From Flavipsychrobacter stenotrophus (lineage in GTDB: Bacteria; Bacteroidota; Bacteroidia; Chitinophagales; Chitinophagaceae), in contig NZ_PPSL01000003.1 of NCBI RefSeq assembly GCF_002954265.1, forward strand, positions 248,001 through 312,000: a DNA stretch of 64,000 nt, in the 5' to 3' direction. This document shows, piece by piece, positions 47,350 through 56,525 of the stretch. Under the pieces are notes generated by a model. That model was not told the origin of the DNA. It saw only the letters and a list, made by a program, of their open reading frames with translations, and did no database searches. Position numbers and translations under genes: made by a program. Every line of letters begins with the position of its first letter. Position 1 is the first letter of the stretch.

Positions 47350-50300
47350 TTATCTTAGTAGCGTTACATTACCACGCATGTTTTTGATCTTGCCGGTTAG
47401 TGATGATACAGCCTGTATGTCGTAGACATATACGCCAAACGGTTGTGGTTCTCCTTTATAAGTGCCATCCCAGCCGCTACCGATCGTCTTTGTTTCGAAC
47501 ACCATTACTCCCCAACGGTTGAAAATACGGAAGTAGTTGAGTTTAGCAACACCATCAAGCATTATCTTAAATTCGTTGTTAGCACCAGTGCCAGGGGTAA
47601 AGGCGTTAGGAATACCATAGACGTTATCATCATTAACATGGAAGTTAATAGAGTCTTTGGCAACACAACCGTTTTCTGTGACCGCTGTAACTACATACAT
47701 CGTACTCACATCAGGCGTAGCCGTAGGGTCTGACACTAACGGATTATCTAAACCTTCCGGAGGGAACCAGGTGAAAGTGGAGCCATTGGTTATTGGTGAG
47801 ATATGATAAGATTCGCCGGGGTACAGTGTTACTGAGTCTCCGCTGTTGAGGCTTACCAGTGCCGCAGGGAATACGGTTACTGAGGCAAAGGCTGTATCGG
47901 TACAATTATACATATTGGTAGCAATGACCTGGTAGTCTATGTCTGATACAGGGTGAGCTGTAGTAACGAGACCTGTAGTAGCACTCAGGAACGAAGTAGG
48001 TAGCCAGCGAACCGTTGATAGCGGATTGTCGACAGAAGAGTGATATACGATTGTGCCGTGCGGGCAGATAGATGTATCGGTAGGAGTAACAGATACAGAA
48101 GGTTTTGGGTTAACTACCACCTGTATAGAATCTATTGGACTTACACAGCCATCAACTGTCTGGTTAAGGAAATAGAAATAAACACCCGGCACATTGGTAG
48201 GAGGTATAGGTGGCGTAGATGTGCCAACCCCACCTGCACTGCTAGGGAACCATAACACATTTGATGCATTAACTGCCTGTAAAGGCGGCGCATAGTCGAA
48301 CTGGCAGAAAGTAAGCCAGGTGATCCATGGGGCTAGTGGTGTCTGTTTAATGATCACTGTGGTTGAACCTGTATTAGTACAACCTCCGGCATCGCTTGTG
48401 GTCACATAATATACGCCCGAATATTCTATAATTGCCGGGAAGCGGGTGGGCGTAGCCCCTAATAGTGGTGTTGATATGTAAGGCCCTGTCCAGACAAAAG
48501 TATTGCTGGGTACGGATGACGCAAAGAGTTTAAGTGTATCTCCCGAGCAGACCGGACTATTGCTGGTTACGGTTAGAGATGGTGTTGTAGTTATAATTAC
48601 ATTGGTGGTTACAGATGCTGAGCAAGTGCCCATGTATGCGGTAACGGTGTACAGACCTCCTGCTGATGCCGGTGTATTGGTCATTCCCGTATTCTGTGAG
48701 GTGGATGTAAAACCTCCGGGGCCTGTCCACAAATAAGTAGATACGCTGTCATCAGTAGCGAAAAGTCGTAACGTATCTCCCTCGCATATAGCAGAGTTGT
48801 TGGTAGCTACAGGGACGGACGGTGTGGAAAGGATATTTACGTTAAAGCTAACAGTGTCTGAGCTACAGTTATTAAGTATCTCATAAACAGTGTATATACC
48901 GGTTGCGGCGGTTGTTACGCTTAGAATAGATGGGTTTTGAACTAATGATGTAAATCCATTAGGCCCCGTCCAGTGGAATACGCCCACGTAGGGTGTAAAC
49001 GTAGCAGTAAGATTAAGCAACTGTCCGGCGCATATAGGGGCATTACTACCCACTATAGGGTTGTATGGTGTTTGCTTAATAAGCACATTGGTGGCCACAC
49101 TATCCTTACACAAGCCAAGTGTAACGGTAACAGTGTAGTTGCCCGACATATTCGTCTGCGCGTTCAAAATAGTAGGGTTTTGCATGGTAGAAGTGAACAA
49201 TGCAGGGCCGTGCCAGTAATAGGTTACTGTGCTGGTGTCAGTTGCGTACAGGTGAAGTACGCTATCTGAACAAATTGGTCCATTGTTCCATGCTAGCGGC
49301 GCACCAGGCATAGGGTCTACCACGAAATTATTATAAGCAACAGTGGTGCTGCAGCTACCGTTGGTTGCATATACAGAGTACAGCCCTGATGCGGCGGTAG
49401 TAGCATTAGGTATGGTTGGGTGTGTGATTGTAGAGGTGAAGCCATTAGGCCCGCTCCAATGGTATACTGCCCCGGGCGTAAGGGTTGCCGGATCTATTTG
49501 CAGATCTATGGTTCCACCCGCGCAAATACGCGTTTGCGGGAGGACATATGGTATGGTAGGCATTGTACTGACTACTACATTCAAAGTATTGGTTGCCGAG
49601 CAAGCTCCACTGGTTGCCGTAAGCGTATAAATACCTGAATTGGTGGCGGTGACAGCTGTGAACGTTGGGTTTTGCGTCGTAGAGCTTAATCCACCCGGGC
49701 CGCTCCAGGCCCATGTTACACCGCTGAGGGTATCTGTAGCAAACAGTTGTAAATTATCACCACTACAAAGAGGGCCGTTGCTGCTTAGAATAGGTACGGT
49801 AACGTGTATGACGTGAACATGTGTGGAAGCTGTATCGGTACAGCCATCAAGTGTTGCTATAACTGTATAGAACCCGGTGTCTACTTCGGAGGCTGGGGCG
49901 ATTGTAGGGTTTTGAAGTACAGAGGTAAAAACGTTAGGTCCGCTCCAGCTGAACGTTTGCCCCGTAGTGGTAGGGCCGCTGGTAAGGCTGATAGTGCCAC
50001 CAACGCAAACAGGAGAATTGCTGCCGGCTGTAATTACCGGGTTTAGTTTTATTGAGAAATGCGTTGATTCTGTATCAGGTACACCACCGTAGGTCTTGAT
50101 GACAAAGTAGTCGCCAGAGTCGAGGTAGCTGACATTGGGTCTGATGGGGTTTTGCATTGTGCTGGTAAAGCCATTAGGGCCATACCATGAATAGGTAGCG
50201 CCTGTAGAATCGCCAAGCGCAGTAAGTTTGAGTGTATCTCCCTGGCAAACAGGACCATTATTTAATGGGGTAAGACAATCATTCACAATAATAGAAACCC

Positions 50301-51006
50301 TCTTTATGCTTTGCGTGCTTACAACGGCACCTGTACTGGCGCTAAAGCCAAAATAACCTGTAATGCTTAATGGGTAAGGAGTTACGGTAGAAATAGACGG
50401 AACAGCGCCGTAATTGAGGTAGACTCTTATGTTGCCCAGGAAGTAAGTAACTTTTACGTGATGCCAGTTACCATCTGTAATGAAGTTCTGATTGGTAAGA
50501 ACTGGTGCTAATTGGCCAGTTGCAGAGCCTTCTGTGTAGCTGGCGGTTGAACCGTTATAGCCAAGCAGGGTAATCAGTGGATTATCTGCACCTGCGGCGC
50601 TGTTGTTGTTGTACGTGTCAAAGATCAATACCATCCCGTTGGGGTTGGCTGGAAGGCCAATTGAAGAACCGGTAGAAGCTGTAGAAGGAGTAGTGGTCAA
50701 AAACCAGAAAGCCAGTCCATCTGCAACACCGCCACCGCTGGAAACTACTTTAAAATCGAACTCGGCAACCCATTGGCACCAGCCAGTCATATTTATGGCT
50801 GTATTGTAGTAACAATAGGATGCTGTACCTGTGGTGGTGTTGGTGAGGCGCATAGTACTATCAACTACAGCAGCCGGCCCGGCAGGAGAGCTGCCAAAGT
50901 TCCAGCCGGTGGTAACCAGCGGATATCCCGACAGCGAAATGTTGATCTGGCTAAAGCCCGAAAATGAGCTGATAACAAGAAATATGAGTAAAAATATTTT
51001 TTTCAT
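47350..51006 (-). CDS. L-type lectin-domain adhesin with Ig-like repeats and T9SS type B sorting domain
   Basis: 1218 residues. The signal peptide ends SGFSQ. The N-terminal domain (about 20-245) has the legume/L-type lectin plan: AEFDFKV, DGLAFWF, NGMVLIFDTYNN with the metal-site Asp-Asn pattern, NWHHVKVTYFLGNIRVYLNYG, and a closing TGYFGFSASTG. About nine to ten Ig-like repeats of 80-85 residues follow to about 1110, each with PVCxGDTLxLxA ... YxWxGPNGFTSTxQNPxI ... SGxYTVxxTxxxC. The type B sorting domain lies at about 1125-1218 (NAFTPGTGANNEF, FRIFNRWGVMVFET, GWDGTYKGEPQPFGVYVYDI, ending VTLLR). A secreted or surface glycan-binding protein is the likely role. Confidence 0.92.
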   Translation of the reverse strand: MKKIFLLIFLVISSFSGFSQINISLSGYPLVTTGWNFGSSPAGPAAVVDSTMRLTNTTTGTASYCYYNTAINMTGWCQWVAEFDFKVVSSGGGVADGLAFWFLTTTPSTASTGSSIGLPANPNGMVLIFDTYNNNSAAGADNPLITLLGYNGSTASYTEGSATGQLAPVLTNQNFITDGNWHHVKVTYFLGNIRVYLNYGAVPSISTVTPYPLSITGYFGFSASTGAVVSTQSIKRVSIIVNDCLTPLNNGPVCQGDTLKLTALGDSTGATYSWYGPNGFTSTMQNPIRPNVSYLDSGDYFVIKTYGGVPDTESTHFSIKLNPVITAGSNSPVCVGGTISLTSGPTTTGQTFSWSGPNVFTSVLQNPTIAPASEVDTGFYTVIATLDGCTDTASTHVHVIHVTVPILSSNGPLCSGDNLQLFATDTLSGVTWAWSGPGGLSSTTQNPTFTAVTATNSGIYTLTATSGACSATNTLNVVVSTMPTIPYVLPQTRICAGGTIDLQIDPATLTPGAVYHWSGPNGFTSTITHPTIPNATTAASGLYSVYATNGSCSTTVAYNNFVVDPMPGAPLAWNNGPICSDSVLHLYATDTSTVTYYWHGPALFTSTMQNPTILNAQTNMSGNYTVTVTLGLCKDSVATNVLIKQTPYNPIVGSNAPICAGQLLNLTATFTPYVGVFHWTGPNGFTSLVQNPSILSVTTAATGIYTVYEILNNCSSDTVSFNVNILSTPSVPVATNNSAICEGDTLRLFATDDSVSTYLWTGPGGFTSTSQNTGMTNTPASAGGLYTVTAYMGTCSASVTTNVIITTTPSLTVTSNSPVCSGDTLKLFASSVPSNTFVWTGPYISTPLLGATPTRFPAIIEYSGVYYVTTSDAGGCTNTGSTTVIIKQTPLAPWITWLTFCQFDYAPPLQAVNASNVLWFPSSAGGVGTSTPPIPPTNVPGVYFYFLNQTVDGCVSPIDSIQVVVNPKPSVSVTPTDTSICPHGTIVYHSSVDNPLSTVRWLPTSFLSATTGLVTTAHPVSDIDYQVIATNMYNCTDTAFASVTVFPAALVSLNSGDSVTLYPGESYHISPITNGSTFTWFPPEGLDNPLVSDPTATPDVSTMYVVTAVTENGCVAKDSINFHVNDDNVYGIPNAFTPGTGANNEFKIMLDGVAKLNYFRIFNRWGVMVFETKTIGSGWDGTYKGEPQPFGVYVYDIQAVSSLTGKIKNMRGNVTLLR

Positions 51007-51304
51007 TTTTGTATATATTATTGCCGATAAGGGATCAAGGTTTCATATCTCGTAAAAATAATGAACATTAGTGGTATTTTCTAGTATATAGCACAAAAAC
51101 TACATTAGTTAAAAAACGCAACAATGCCTGTTTAACAAGGGTTATATCAATAATTAATAAAAATAAATTTATTTAATAGAAATTATTCTACATTAAATAA
51201 TGCCAAATGCAGCCGCAAAGCCCACAGATGAGACTATTTCATTTATAGACAGCAGATTATGTGGAAAGGATGGGTATAACTGGTTTTAAGACCAGAGCAT
51301 GACA
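51007..51304. other. A+T-rich intergenic region
   Basis: About 300 bases between the lectin start and the ArfB stop, both on the minus strand. No ORF and no clean -7 box or hairpin are recognisable. Confidence 0.5.
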
Positions 51305-51703
51305 TTATTCATTCCAATCGCTCTTTCTCTGGCTCTTTTTGATGGATTCTTTTTTCTTGCTATCCAGCCTTTTTTCTTTTGCGGCTCTAGATGGTTTGGA
51401 CGGTTTCCTCTTCTTTGGTTCAATAAGGCTGGCGGCTACCAGCTCTTCCATTTTTTGCTGGGCAATGGTCTTGTTTTCCAGCTGAGATCTGGTCTCGCTG
51501 CTTTTTACCCGCAGGTAGCCATCTTTATTGATACGCCTGTAGAGTTTTGCGGCAATGCGTTCTTTTTCCTGGTCTGTAAATAACACAGACTTGCTTACCA
51601 GCCACCACACCTCGGCCATAGTTTCTACCTTGTTTACATTCTGGCCACCACTGCCACCGCTACGGGCTGTTTTGAAAAATATTTCAGTGCTAAGGTCTTT
51701 CAC
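51305..51703 (-). CDS. arfB: Alternative ribosome-rescue factor ArfB (YaeJ-type peptidyl-tRNA hydrolase)
   Basis: 132 residues from GTG 51703. The frame is open to ATG 51775, but family proteins begin at (M)KDLSTEIFFKT, and a TACCTTTG box ends 4 bases before the GTG. The catalytic loop is RSGGSGGQNVNKVET (GGQ at 19-21), which hydrolyses peptidyl-tRNA on stalled ribosomes. A basic Lys-rich tail (about 95-132) is present, as required to sense the empty mRNA channel. Length is as usual. Divergent from the ferredoxin-reductase gene. With start 51703 the two coding regions are 52 bp apart; with 51775 they would overlap. Confidence 0.92.
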   Translation of the reverse strand: MKDLSTEIFFKTARSGGSGGQNVNKVETMAEVWWLVSKSVLFTDQEKERIAAKLYRRINKDGYLRVKSSETRSQLENKTIAQQKMEELVAASLIEPKKRKPSKPSRAAKEKRLDSKKKESIKKSQRKSDWNE

Positions 51704-51707
51704 ACTG

Positions 51708-51715
51708 CAAAGGTA
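51708..51715 (-). promoter_or_regulatory. -7 box TACCTTTG four bases before the ArfB GTG
   Basis: Exact TAnnTTTG match; CAGT and then GTG 51703 follow. It decides the start codon and implies a leaderless mRNA. Confidence 0.55.
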
Positions 51716-51755
51716 AATATATGCGGGTAGATTCATTATTTTTATCACTTCATCT

Positions 51756-52808
51756 ATGTCATCTTCTGCTAACATTTACCAACAGGTTATTATCAAATCA
51801 ATAAAGCAGGAAACTGCGGGTGTAAAAACATTTACACTCAGTTATGCAAATGGCGGGAACATACCCTATGTGGCAGGGCAGTTCATAACATTAGTATTTC
51901 AACATCACAACAAAGAAGAAAGACGTTCGTATTCTATATCCTCTTCTCCTGCGCTGCGTGAGCCATTGTCGTTCACTGTTAAGCGATTGGACAATGGTGC
52001 CTATTCCCGCTTGTTGCATGATAAGGCAGAAGTTGGGGATGTGCTCCTGACAACGGACGTTGCCGGACTGTTTACATTGCCGCTGAAAATAAATGTTGCT
52101 GCGCAATACTTCTTCTTTGCCGCTGGTATTGGCATTACACCTATCATCTCGCTGATCAAAACGCTGCTGATACAGAAGCCGGATATTGAAGCTGTCTTGG
52201 TATATAGTAACCGCACGGCAGACGATGTGGTATTCTTTAATGAACTGAACGAACTTGCGGCCAGGAATGGCGGCAAATTCAGGATAGAGTACCTGTACAG
52301 CACAGCATTCAATCTTTCGAGAGCAAGGCTGAATAAGGCTTTGGTGCGGCAGTTGCTCAATGAATACGGTAAGGTGGAGCGTGAAAATATGTACTGTTAT
52401 GTATGTGGCCCATTTGATTATATGCGTATGGTCATCTACGCGCTGGAGGAAAGCCGTGTAAAAGATGAACAGATAAGAAAAGAGAATTTTAACGTGAATG
52501 AGCGACCTGCTATGATAGTTGAGCCGCCTGACAAAGGCCAGCATAGGGTGACGATCATTCATAACAATTCATCTCTGACCATCAATTGCCAATACCCTGA
52601 TACGATACTAAAAGCAGCAAAGAAGAGTGGTATTGCATTGCCATATAGCTGCGAAACAGGGCGGTGTGGAAGCTGCGCTGCGCGCTGCATTGAAGGAAAT
52701 GTATGGCATTCTTATAATGAGGTGCTGATGGATATGGACCTGCGGCATGGCAGTATCCTTACCTGCACAGGCTATCCTGTTGGCGGAGATATTACAATAG
52801 AAGTTTAG
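51756..52808 (+). CDS. Ferredoxin-NADP reductase-like flavoprotein with C-terminal 2Fe-2S domain (PaaE type)
   Basis: 350 residues. The FAD domain has GQFITLVF and the RRSYSISSSP flavin motif (RxYS), about residues 50-62. The NAD(P) domain has FFAAGIGITPIISLIKTLL (about 107-126) and a YVCGPFDYM motif. The C-terminal plant-type ferredoxin domain has C299-x4-C304-x2-C307 and C337, all four cluster ligands. This order (FNR, then 2Fe-2S) is that of PaaE/HmpX-like reductases that pass electrons from NADPH to an oxygenase or desaturase. No oxygenase is adjacent, so the partner is unknown. Its stop codon overlaps that of the convergent membrane-protein gene. Confidence 0.92.
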   Translation: MSSSANIYQQVIIKSIKQETAGVKTFTLSYANGGNIPYVAGQFITLVFQHHNKEERRSYSISSSPALREPLSFTVKRLDNGAYSRLLHDKAEVGDVLLTTDVAGLFTLPLKINVAAQYFFFAAGIGITPIISLIKTLLIQKPDIEAVLVYSNRTADDVVFFNELNELAARNGGKFRIEYLYSTAFNLSRARLNKALVRQLLNEYGKVERENMYCYVCGPFDYMRMVIYALEESRVKDEQIRKENFNVNERPAMIVEPPDKGQHRVTIIHNNSSLTINCQYPDTILKAAKKSGIALPYSCETGRCGSCAARCIEGNVWHSYNEVLMDMDLRHGSILTCTGYPVGGDITIEV

Positions 52809-54496
52809 TGCTGTTCTACACCCGTCTTGGTCATATCTACTGTGTGCCATTGGTTGCCTACCTGAAACAATAGCAGGTAACCAGAAGCCGGCTTCTTAAG
52901 CATTAGCTCATACATGTGCCCGGGGTCCTTCATGTTGATTGTATAGTCGCTATTGCTGTAGCCGTGGCCACCCTGCATGGCATACCACCACCACGTTCCC
53001 CATTGATTGAGCGTAACCTGTATGGTACTGTCATTGAGTACGGTGACATGTGCCCCATCATCGGGGGTGAGCATATTGTAGGCCATCGCATCATACACCT
53101 GTCCTTTTATCTTTTCAGCAGGAAGCAGATCATCATGCATCATTCTAAATTCGCTTTCCTGCTCTGCACCTATCATTGCCGCGCCCTGCATATTCTGTGG
53201 CAGGTTGAGCAATACAATGGTCTTGTCTGAAGTGTATGGAAAGCTATGCAATAATGAACTGATCACACGTTCAGACTTCATCCAATACCGCGATAATTGT
53301 ATGGCAATTCTAAGGTTGATCAATGCATATACAGCAACAATGCCAATGCGGATAGCTGATAAGGATATATAACTAACAAGCAGTGCCAGCAGCATATACA
53401 CAAATGCATTAGCAAAGTAAGTGTAGCGGTCGTAAATGATGAGCATGATGTCGCCAAACCAAAGCGGGACAAGCAATGCAAGGGTTATCAACAACCACAT
53501 AAATAACAAACTTGCAACGCGCCCCTTGCCTTGCATAGAGCGGAAACGCAATACGATAAATGAACACAGAATGATGACAAGTGCATAGAATGCAATGACA
53601 CCAGGAGTCGAGTCTAACCAACCATAAACGATATGCTTATTGGTGTTGGAAAAGAAGCGGCCCATGAGCAACGTGTGAAACAAATGCTTGGCGGGCTTGC
53701 CCAGGCCCTCTTGCAGCGCAGTACTCACAGCACCCTTCCCTATATGGGCTACCCATGTGCCATAGTACATTCTGAAGAGGCACAAGTGAAGCACGAATAA
53801 CAACGCTTGTGGCAGAGTAATGAACTTTAGAACTTTAGTAAAAGCCTGTTTGCGGAAGGCATCATTGAGTCTGTAAAAAATACCCATGCAAAGCACCAAC
53901 CATGGCGTGATATAGAAGATCTCCAGCGAGAATGTAGATAGTAGGAACGTGATCCCTGCAAGCCATGCATACCTTTTCTTTTCTGTGTGAATGTAACTAT
54001 GTGTCCAGTTGAGAATAAGCAGGATCAAAAGCATCCCCTGCAGGTAATGGAATGAAGGCTCCCAAACAATTACTTCAGCAGCATAAGGACTAATGCAAAA
54101 GAGTAAGGTGCCTGCAAGGGTAATGACAGATGCACTTGCTACGCCTGAGTCTTTCAATAGCCTAACACAAACTCTGTAGAGCAGGCTGCAATTAGCAGCA
54201 TGCAGTGTTATGAACAGTAAGTGCCACGGCCAGGGGTGCGTGCCTGCTATCTGGTGGAATAACCATGTATTGAGCTGCGTAAATTGATAAAGACTCTGCA
54301 CCTGGAAGTGGGTTCTATTAAGATTGTCCCAGAATCCGTACTTCAAAGTCTGGTTTAGCCAGCCGGTATAATCTGCTACAAATCCGGCCTTAGCAGCCGG
54401 GAAGTACAGCACAAACAGCACTACCCACACGGCACCGAAAACCAGGTCGGTACTGATGGGTTTGGATAGTTGTTGTCTGAATTTTTGTAGTTGCAC
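52805..54496 (-). CDS. Polytopic membrane protein, GT-C-like, with soluble C-terminal domain
   Basis: 563 residues from GTG 54496. The open frame reaches TTG 54547, but a TATATTTG promoter box lies inside that extension, so the GTG is preferred. About 9-11 hydrophobic helices span residues about 15-415. An acidic motif in the first periplasmic loop (FVADYTGWLNQ) and HPWPWHLLFITLHAANCSLLY resemble the layout of Bacteroidota GT-C glycosyltransferase-like proteins; the assignment is tentative. Residues about 430-563 are soluble. The stretch from TPDDGAHVT (about 477) to the end resembles the C-terminal extension of the adjacent MgtE. The stop TAA overlaps the TAG of the convergent gene (shared bases 52805-52808). 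Confidence 0.7.
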   Translation of the reverse strand: MQLQKFRQQLSKPISTDLVFGAVWVVLFVLYFPAAKAGFVADYTGWLNQTLKYGFWDNLNRTHFQVQSLYQFTQLNTWLFHQIAGTHPWPWHLLFITLHAANCSLLYRVCVRLLKDSGVASASVITLAGTLLFCISPYAAEVIVWEPSFHYLQGMLLILLILNWTHSYIHTEKKRYAWLAGITFLLSTFSLEIFYITPWLVLCMGIFYRLNDAFRKQAFTKVLKFITLPQALLFVLHLCLFRMYYGTWVAHIGKGAVSTALQEGLGKPAKHLFHTLLMGRFFSNTNKHIVYGWLDSTPGVIAFYALVIILCSFIVLRFRSMQGKGRVASLLFMWLLITLALLVPLWFGDIMLIIYDRYTYFANAFVYMLLALLVSYISLSAIRIGIVAVYALINLRIAIQLSRYWMKSERVISSLLHSFPYTSDKTIVLLNLPQNMQGAAMIGAEQESEFRMMHDDLLPAEKIKGQVYDAMAYNMLTPDDGAHVTVLNDSTIQVTLNQWGTWWWYAMQGGHGYSNSDYTINMKDPGHMYELMLKKPASGYLLLFQVGNQWHTVDMTKTGVEQH

Positions 54497-54515
54497 TATA
54501 GTAATGGATGTGGGG

Positions 54516-54523
54516 CAAATATA
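54516..54523 (-). promoter_or_regulatory. -7 box TATATTTG of the GT-C-like gene
   Basis: Exact TAnnTTTG match, 19 bases before GTG 54496, with ATTG 21 bases upstream as a -33 element. It fixes the start downstream of the apparent TTG. Confidence 0.6.
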
Positions 54524-54608
54524 AACACTCGGAAGAGAATTGAGCAATTGTTTCGCAAGCGTGGCACCATCATTCTTTGAGTCGAAGCGAGATGATTTGA
54601 TGAGTGTT

Positions 54609-56336
54609 CTATTTCACTTTCGCTTCCAATGTTTTCCCTTGTCCCGCCGAAGGGTACATCACCAGGTATTTGTGGGCAGTTTGTTTCAGCTTTACGTCGT
54701 AATAAGTCCACCCTGCTACCAGATCAAGTGTATAGTCGTCGTCCTGGTAATGTCCCGCAGTTTTCATGTTGCGCACCAGGGCTCCCATTTTACTATTCAG
54801 GGGCACGCGTACTGTATTGGCGTTAATAAAGTACGGCTGCGTGTCCGGGGTATTCGCTTCCGGCATGGCCAGATTAATAATGGTCATATTGCCATTATGA
54901 ATAGTTGCTAAAGGTGCTTTATCGTTACTGCCCAGTATGGTACCACGTAGAATAATTGCCGCAAAACTAAAGTAAATGATCAGTCCTGTAACGTCTACCA
55001 ATGTAGCCACAAATGGTGCGGAAGATGTTGCAGGATCAAGACCAAGGCGCTTCAGTATCATAGGTATCATAGAGCCGCTAAGCGTTCCCCAAAGTACTAT
55101 GCCTACCAATGATAAGGAAACAGTAAGTGCAGTAAGATACCAGTAGTTGCCTGTGCCGGGTGCGCCCCATGCGCCTTTTATGCCGTAGTTGCTCCAGTGT
55201 AGTTGCTGCCATATGGCTATGCGGATAAATCCGATAACACCCAGTATAAGCCCAAGGGTAAGCCCGGACATGATCTCGCGGCGCATAACGTACCACCACT
55301 TGCGGGTAGTAAATTCATTGAGCGCCATAGCACGGATGATTAGCGTTGCCGCCTGTGATCCGCTGTTACCACCACTGGAAATAATCAATGGTACGAACAG
55401 AGATAATACTATAGCCGCATCCAGCTCGTCCTGGAAGTGCCCCATGGCTGTAGCAGTAAGCATCTCACTGAGGAACAGGATGATGAGCCACACGGCACGC
55501 TTGCGGATAAGGGTAAAGAATGGTGTTTTTACATACGGCAGGTCTAACGATTCGAGACCACCGAACTGCTGCATGTCTTTAGTGTCCTTTTCTTCGGCCA
55601 CGTCCATTACATCATCAATGGTTACCACACCCATCACAATGTTATTACTGTTGGTAACGGGTATGGCCACACGGTCGTACTCCTTAAACTTCTGGATGGC
55701 ATTGTCTATACTATCCTGTATATCCAGCTTCACATAAAAGCCATCCATAATGTCGGCAATGGTCTTAGAGCCTTCATTCAATACCAGTCTGCGGATAGGG
55801 ATCTCATCTATGAGTTTACCATCATTATCTACAACAAAGATCACGTTGGCGGCAGGGGTATCTGTGTAGAAGCGGCGTATGTGTTCACGCGCCTGGCCTA
55901 TGGTCCACTCCTTACGCACTGTGGTGAATTTGGTATTGATCAGCCTGGCCACACTCTTTTCGGGGTAACCAAGAAGATCGTAAGTAGCCAGTCGATTCTT
56001 GTCATCCAACAGGTTCAGGTACTCAGTAACCTCTATGCCGTCCAGTTCGTCAAAAAACGAGACCCGGTCGTTGGACGTAAGATTATTAAGGAGATTAGAG
56101 ATCTGCGGGCGCGGCATGTCTTCGGTCACATCGCGCTGCAGTACATGGTTAAGGTGCGGGAATATCTTTATTTCTACATCTTCGGGAAGGGCAAGAAAGG
56201 TATGAACGGCATAGTCATGCGGGAGGGTCTCTAAGATCTTAGATACCTCAGCAGCGTAATCCTCGTCCTTGCTGTGTGCCAGCAGGTCGCTGAAATCGCC
56301 CTCCAGAATTTTCTCCCTCAGGTCCTGAACCAGCAT
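54609..56336 (-). CDS. mgtE: Magnesium transporter MgtE with a C-terminal extension
   Basis: 575 residues; MgtE is usually about 450. The N-terminal superhelical domain covers about 1-130 (PHLNHVLQRDVTED..., FFDELDGIE). Two CBS domains cover about 135-260 (VIFVVDNDGKLIDEIPIRRLVL, VAIPVTNSNNIVMGVVTIDDVMDV). Five membrane helices span about 285-465 with the selectivity region PLIISSGGNSGSQAATLIIRAMAL. MgtE is a homodimeric Mg2+ channel gated by Mg2+ in its cytosolic domains. About 110 extra residues follow the last helix. From TPDTQPYF (residue 496) onward they resemble the C-terminus of the neighbouring membrane protein. A -7 box lies 82 bases upstream, giving a leader of about 75 nt. Confidence 0.93.
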   Translation of the reverse strand: MLVQDLREKILEGDFSDLLAHSKDEDYAAEVSKILETLPHDYAVHTFLALPEDVEIKIFPHLNHVLQRDVTEDMPRPQISNLLNNLTSNDRVSFFDELDGIEVTEYLNLLDDKNRLATYDLLGYPEKSVARLINTKFTTVRKEWTIGQAREHIRRFYTDTPAANVIFVVDNDGKLIDEIPIRRLVLNEGSKTIADIMDGFYVKLDIQDSIDNAIQKFKEYDRVAIPVTNSNNIVMGVVTIDDVMDVAEEKDTKDMQQFGGLESLDLPYVKTPFFTLIRKRAVWLIILFLSEMLTATAMGHFQDELDAAIVLSLFVPLIISSGGNSGSQAATLIIRAMALNEFTTRKWWYVMRREIMSGLTLGLILGVIGFIRIAIWQQLHWSNYGIKGAWGAPGTGNYWYLTALTVSLSLVGIVLWGTLSGSMIPMILKRLGLDPATSSAPFVATLVDVTGLIIYFSFAAIILRGTILGSNDKAPLATIHNGNMTIINLAMPEANTPDTQPYFINANTVRVPLNSKMGALVRNMKTAGHYQDDDYTLDLVAGWTYYDVKLKQTAHKYLVMYPSAGQGKTLEAKVK

Positions 56337-56418
56337 TATCAGCTATCATTTTATTGATTTGAAAACAGATATTTCCTCTTGCGACAGCCCTCTAGGTGGG
56401 CATTCTCCTGAGCGAGTG

Positions 56419-56426
56419 CAAAATTA
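56419..56426 (-). promoter_or_regulatory. -7 box TAATTTTG of mgtE
   Basis: Exact TAnnTTTG match, 82 bases before ATG 56336. The long leader contains no obvious terminator hairpin. Confidence 0.45.
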
Positions 56427-56507
56427 CCGTTATTTCTGTAGGATGGAAATTTTATTTGTGTGAAGGTTTGGTGCTGCACTAGGTACAATCATTTATTTCA
56501 TTTTTTG

Positions 56508-56515
56508 TAATTTTG
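56508..56515 (+). promoter_or_regulatory. -7 box TAATTTTG of the polyvalent-type kinase gene
   Basis: Exact TAnnTTTG match ending 10 bases before ATG 56526. Confidence 0.5.
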
Positions 56516-56525
56516 AATCACATAC

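Noticed and set aside
51704-51775. ATG 51775 or ATG 51736 as the ArfB start
   Set aside because: They add residues absent from the family, 51775 overlaps the divergent gene, and both lie upstream of the TACCTTTG box.
54609-54950. The MgtE C-terminal extension as a frameshift or fusion artefact
   Set aside because: The frame is continuous, the composition is protein-like, and it resembles the tail of the neighbouring protein, so it is a real domain.
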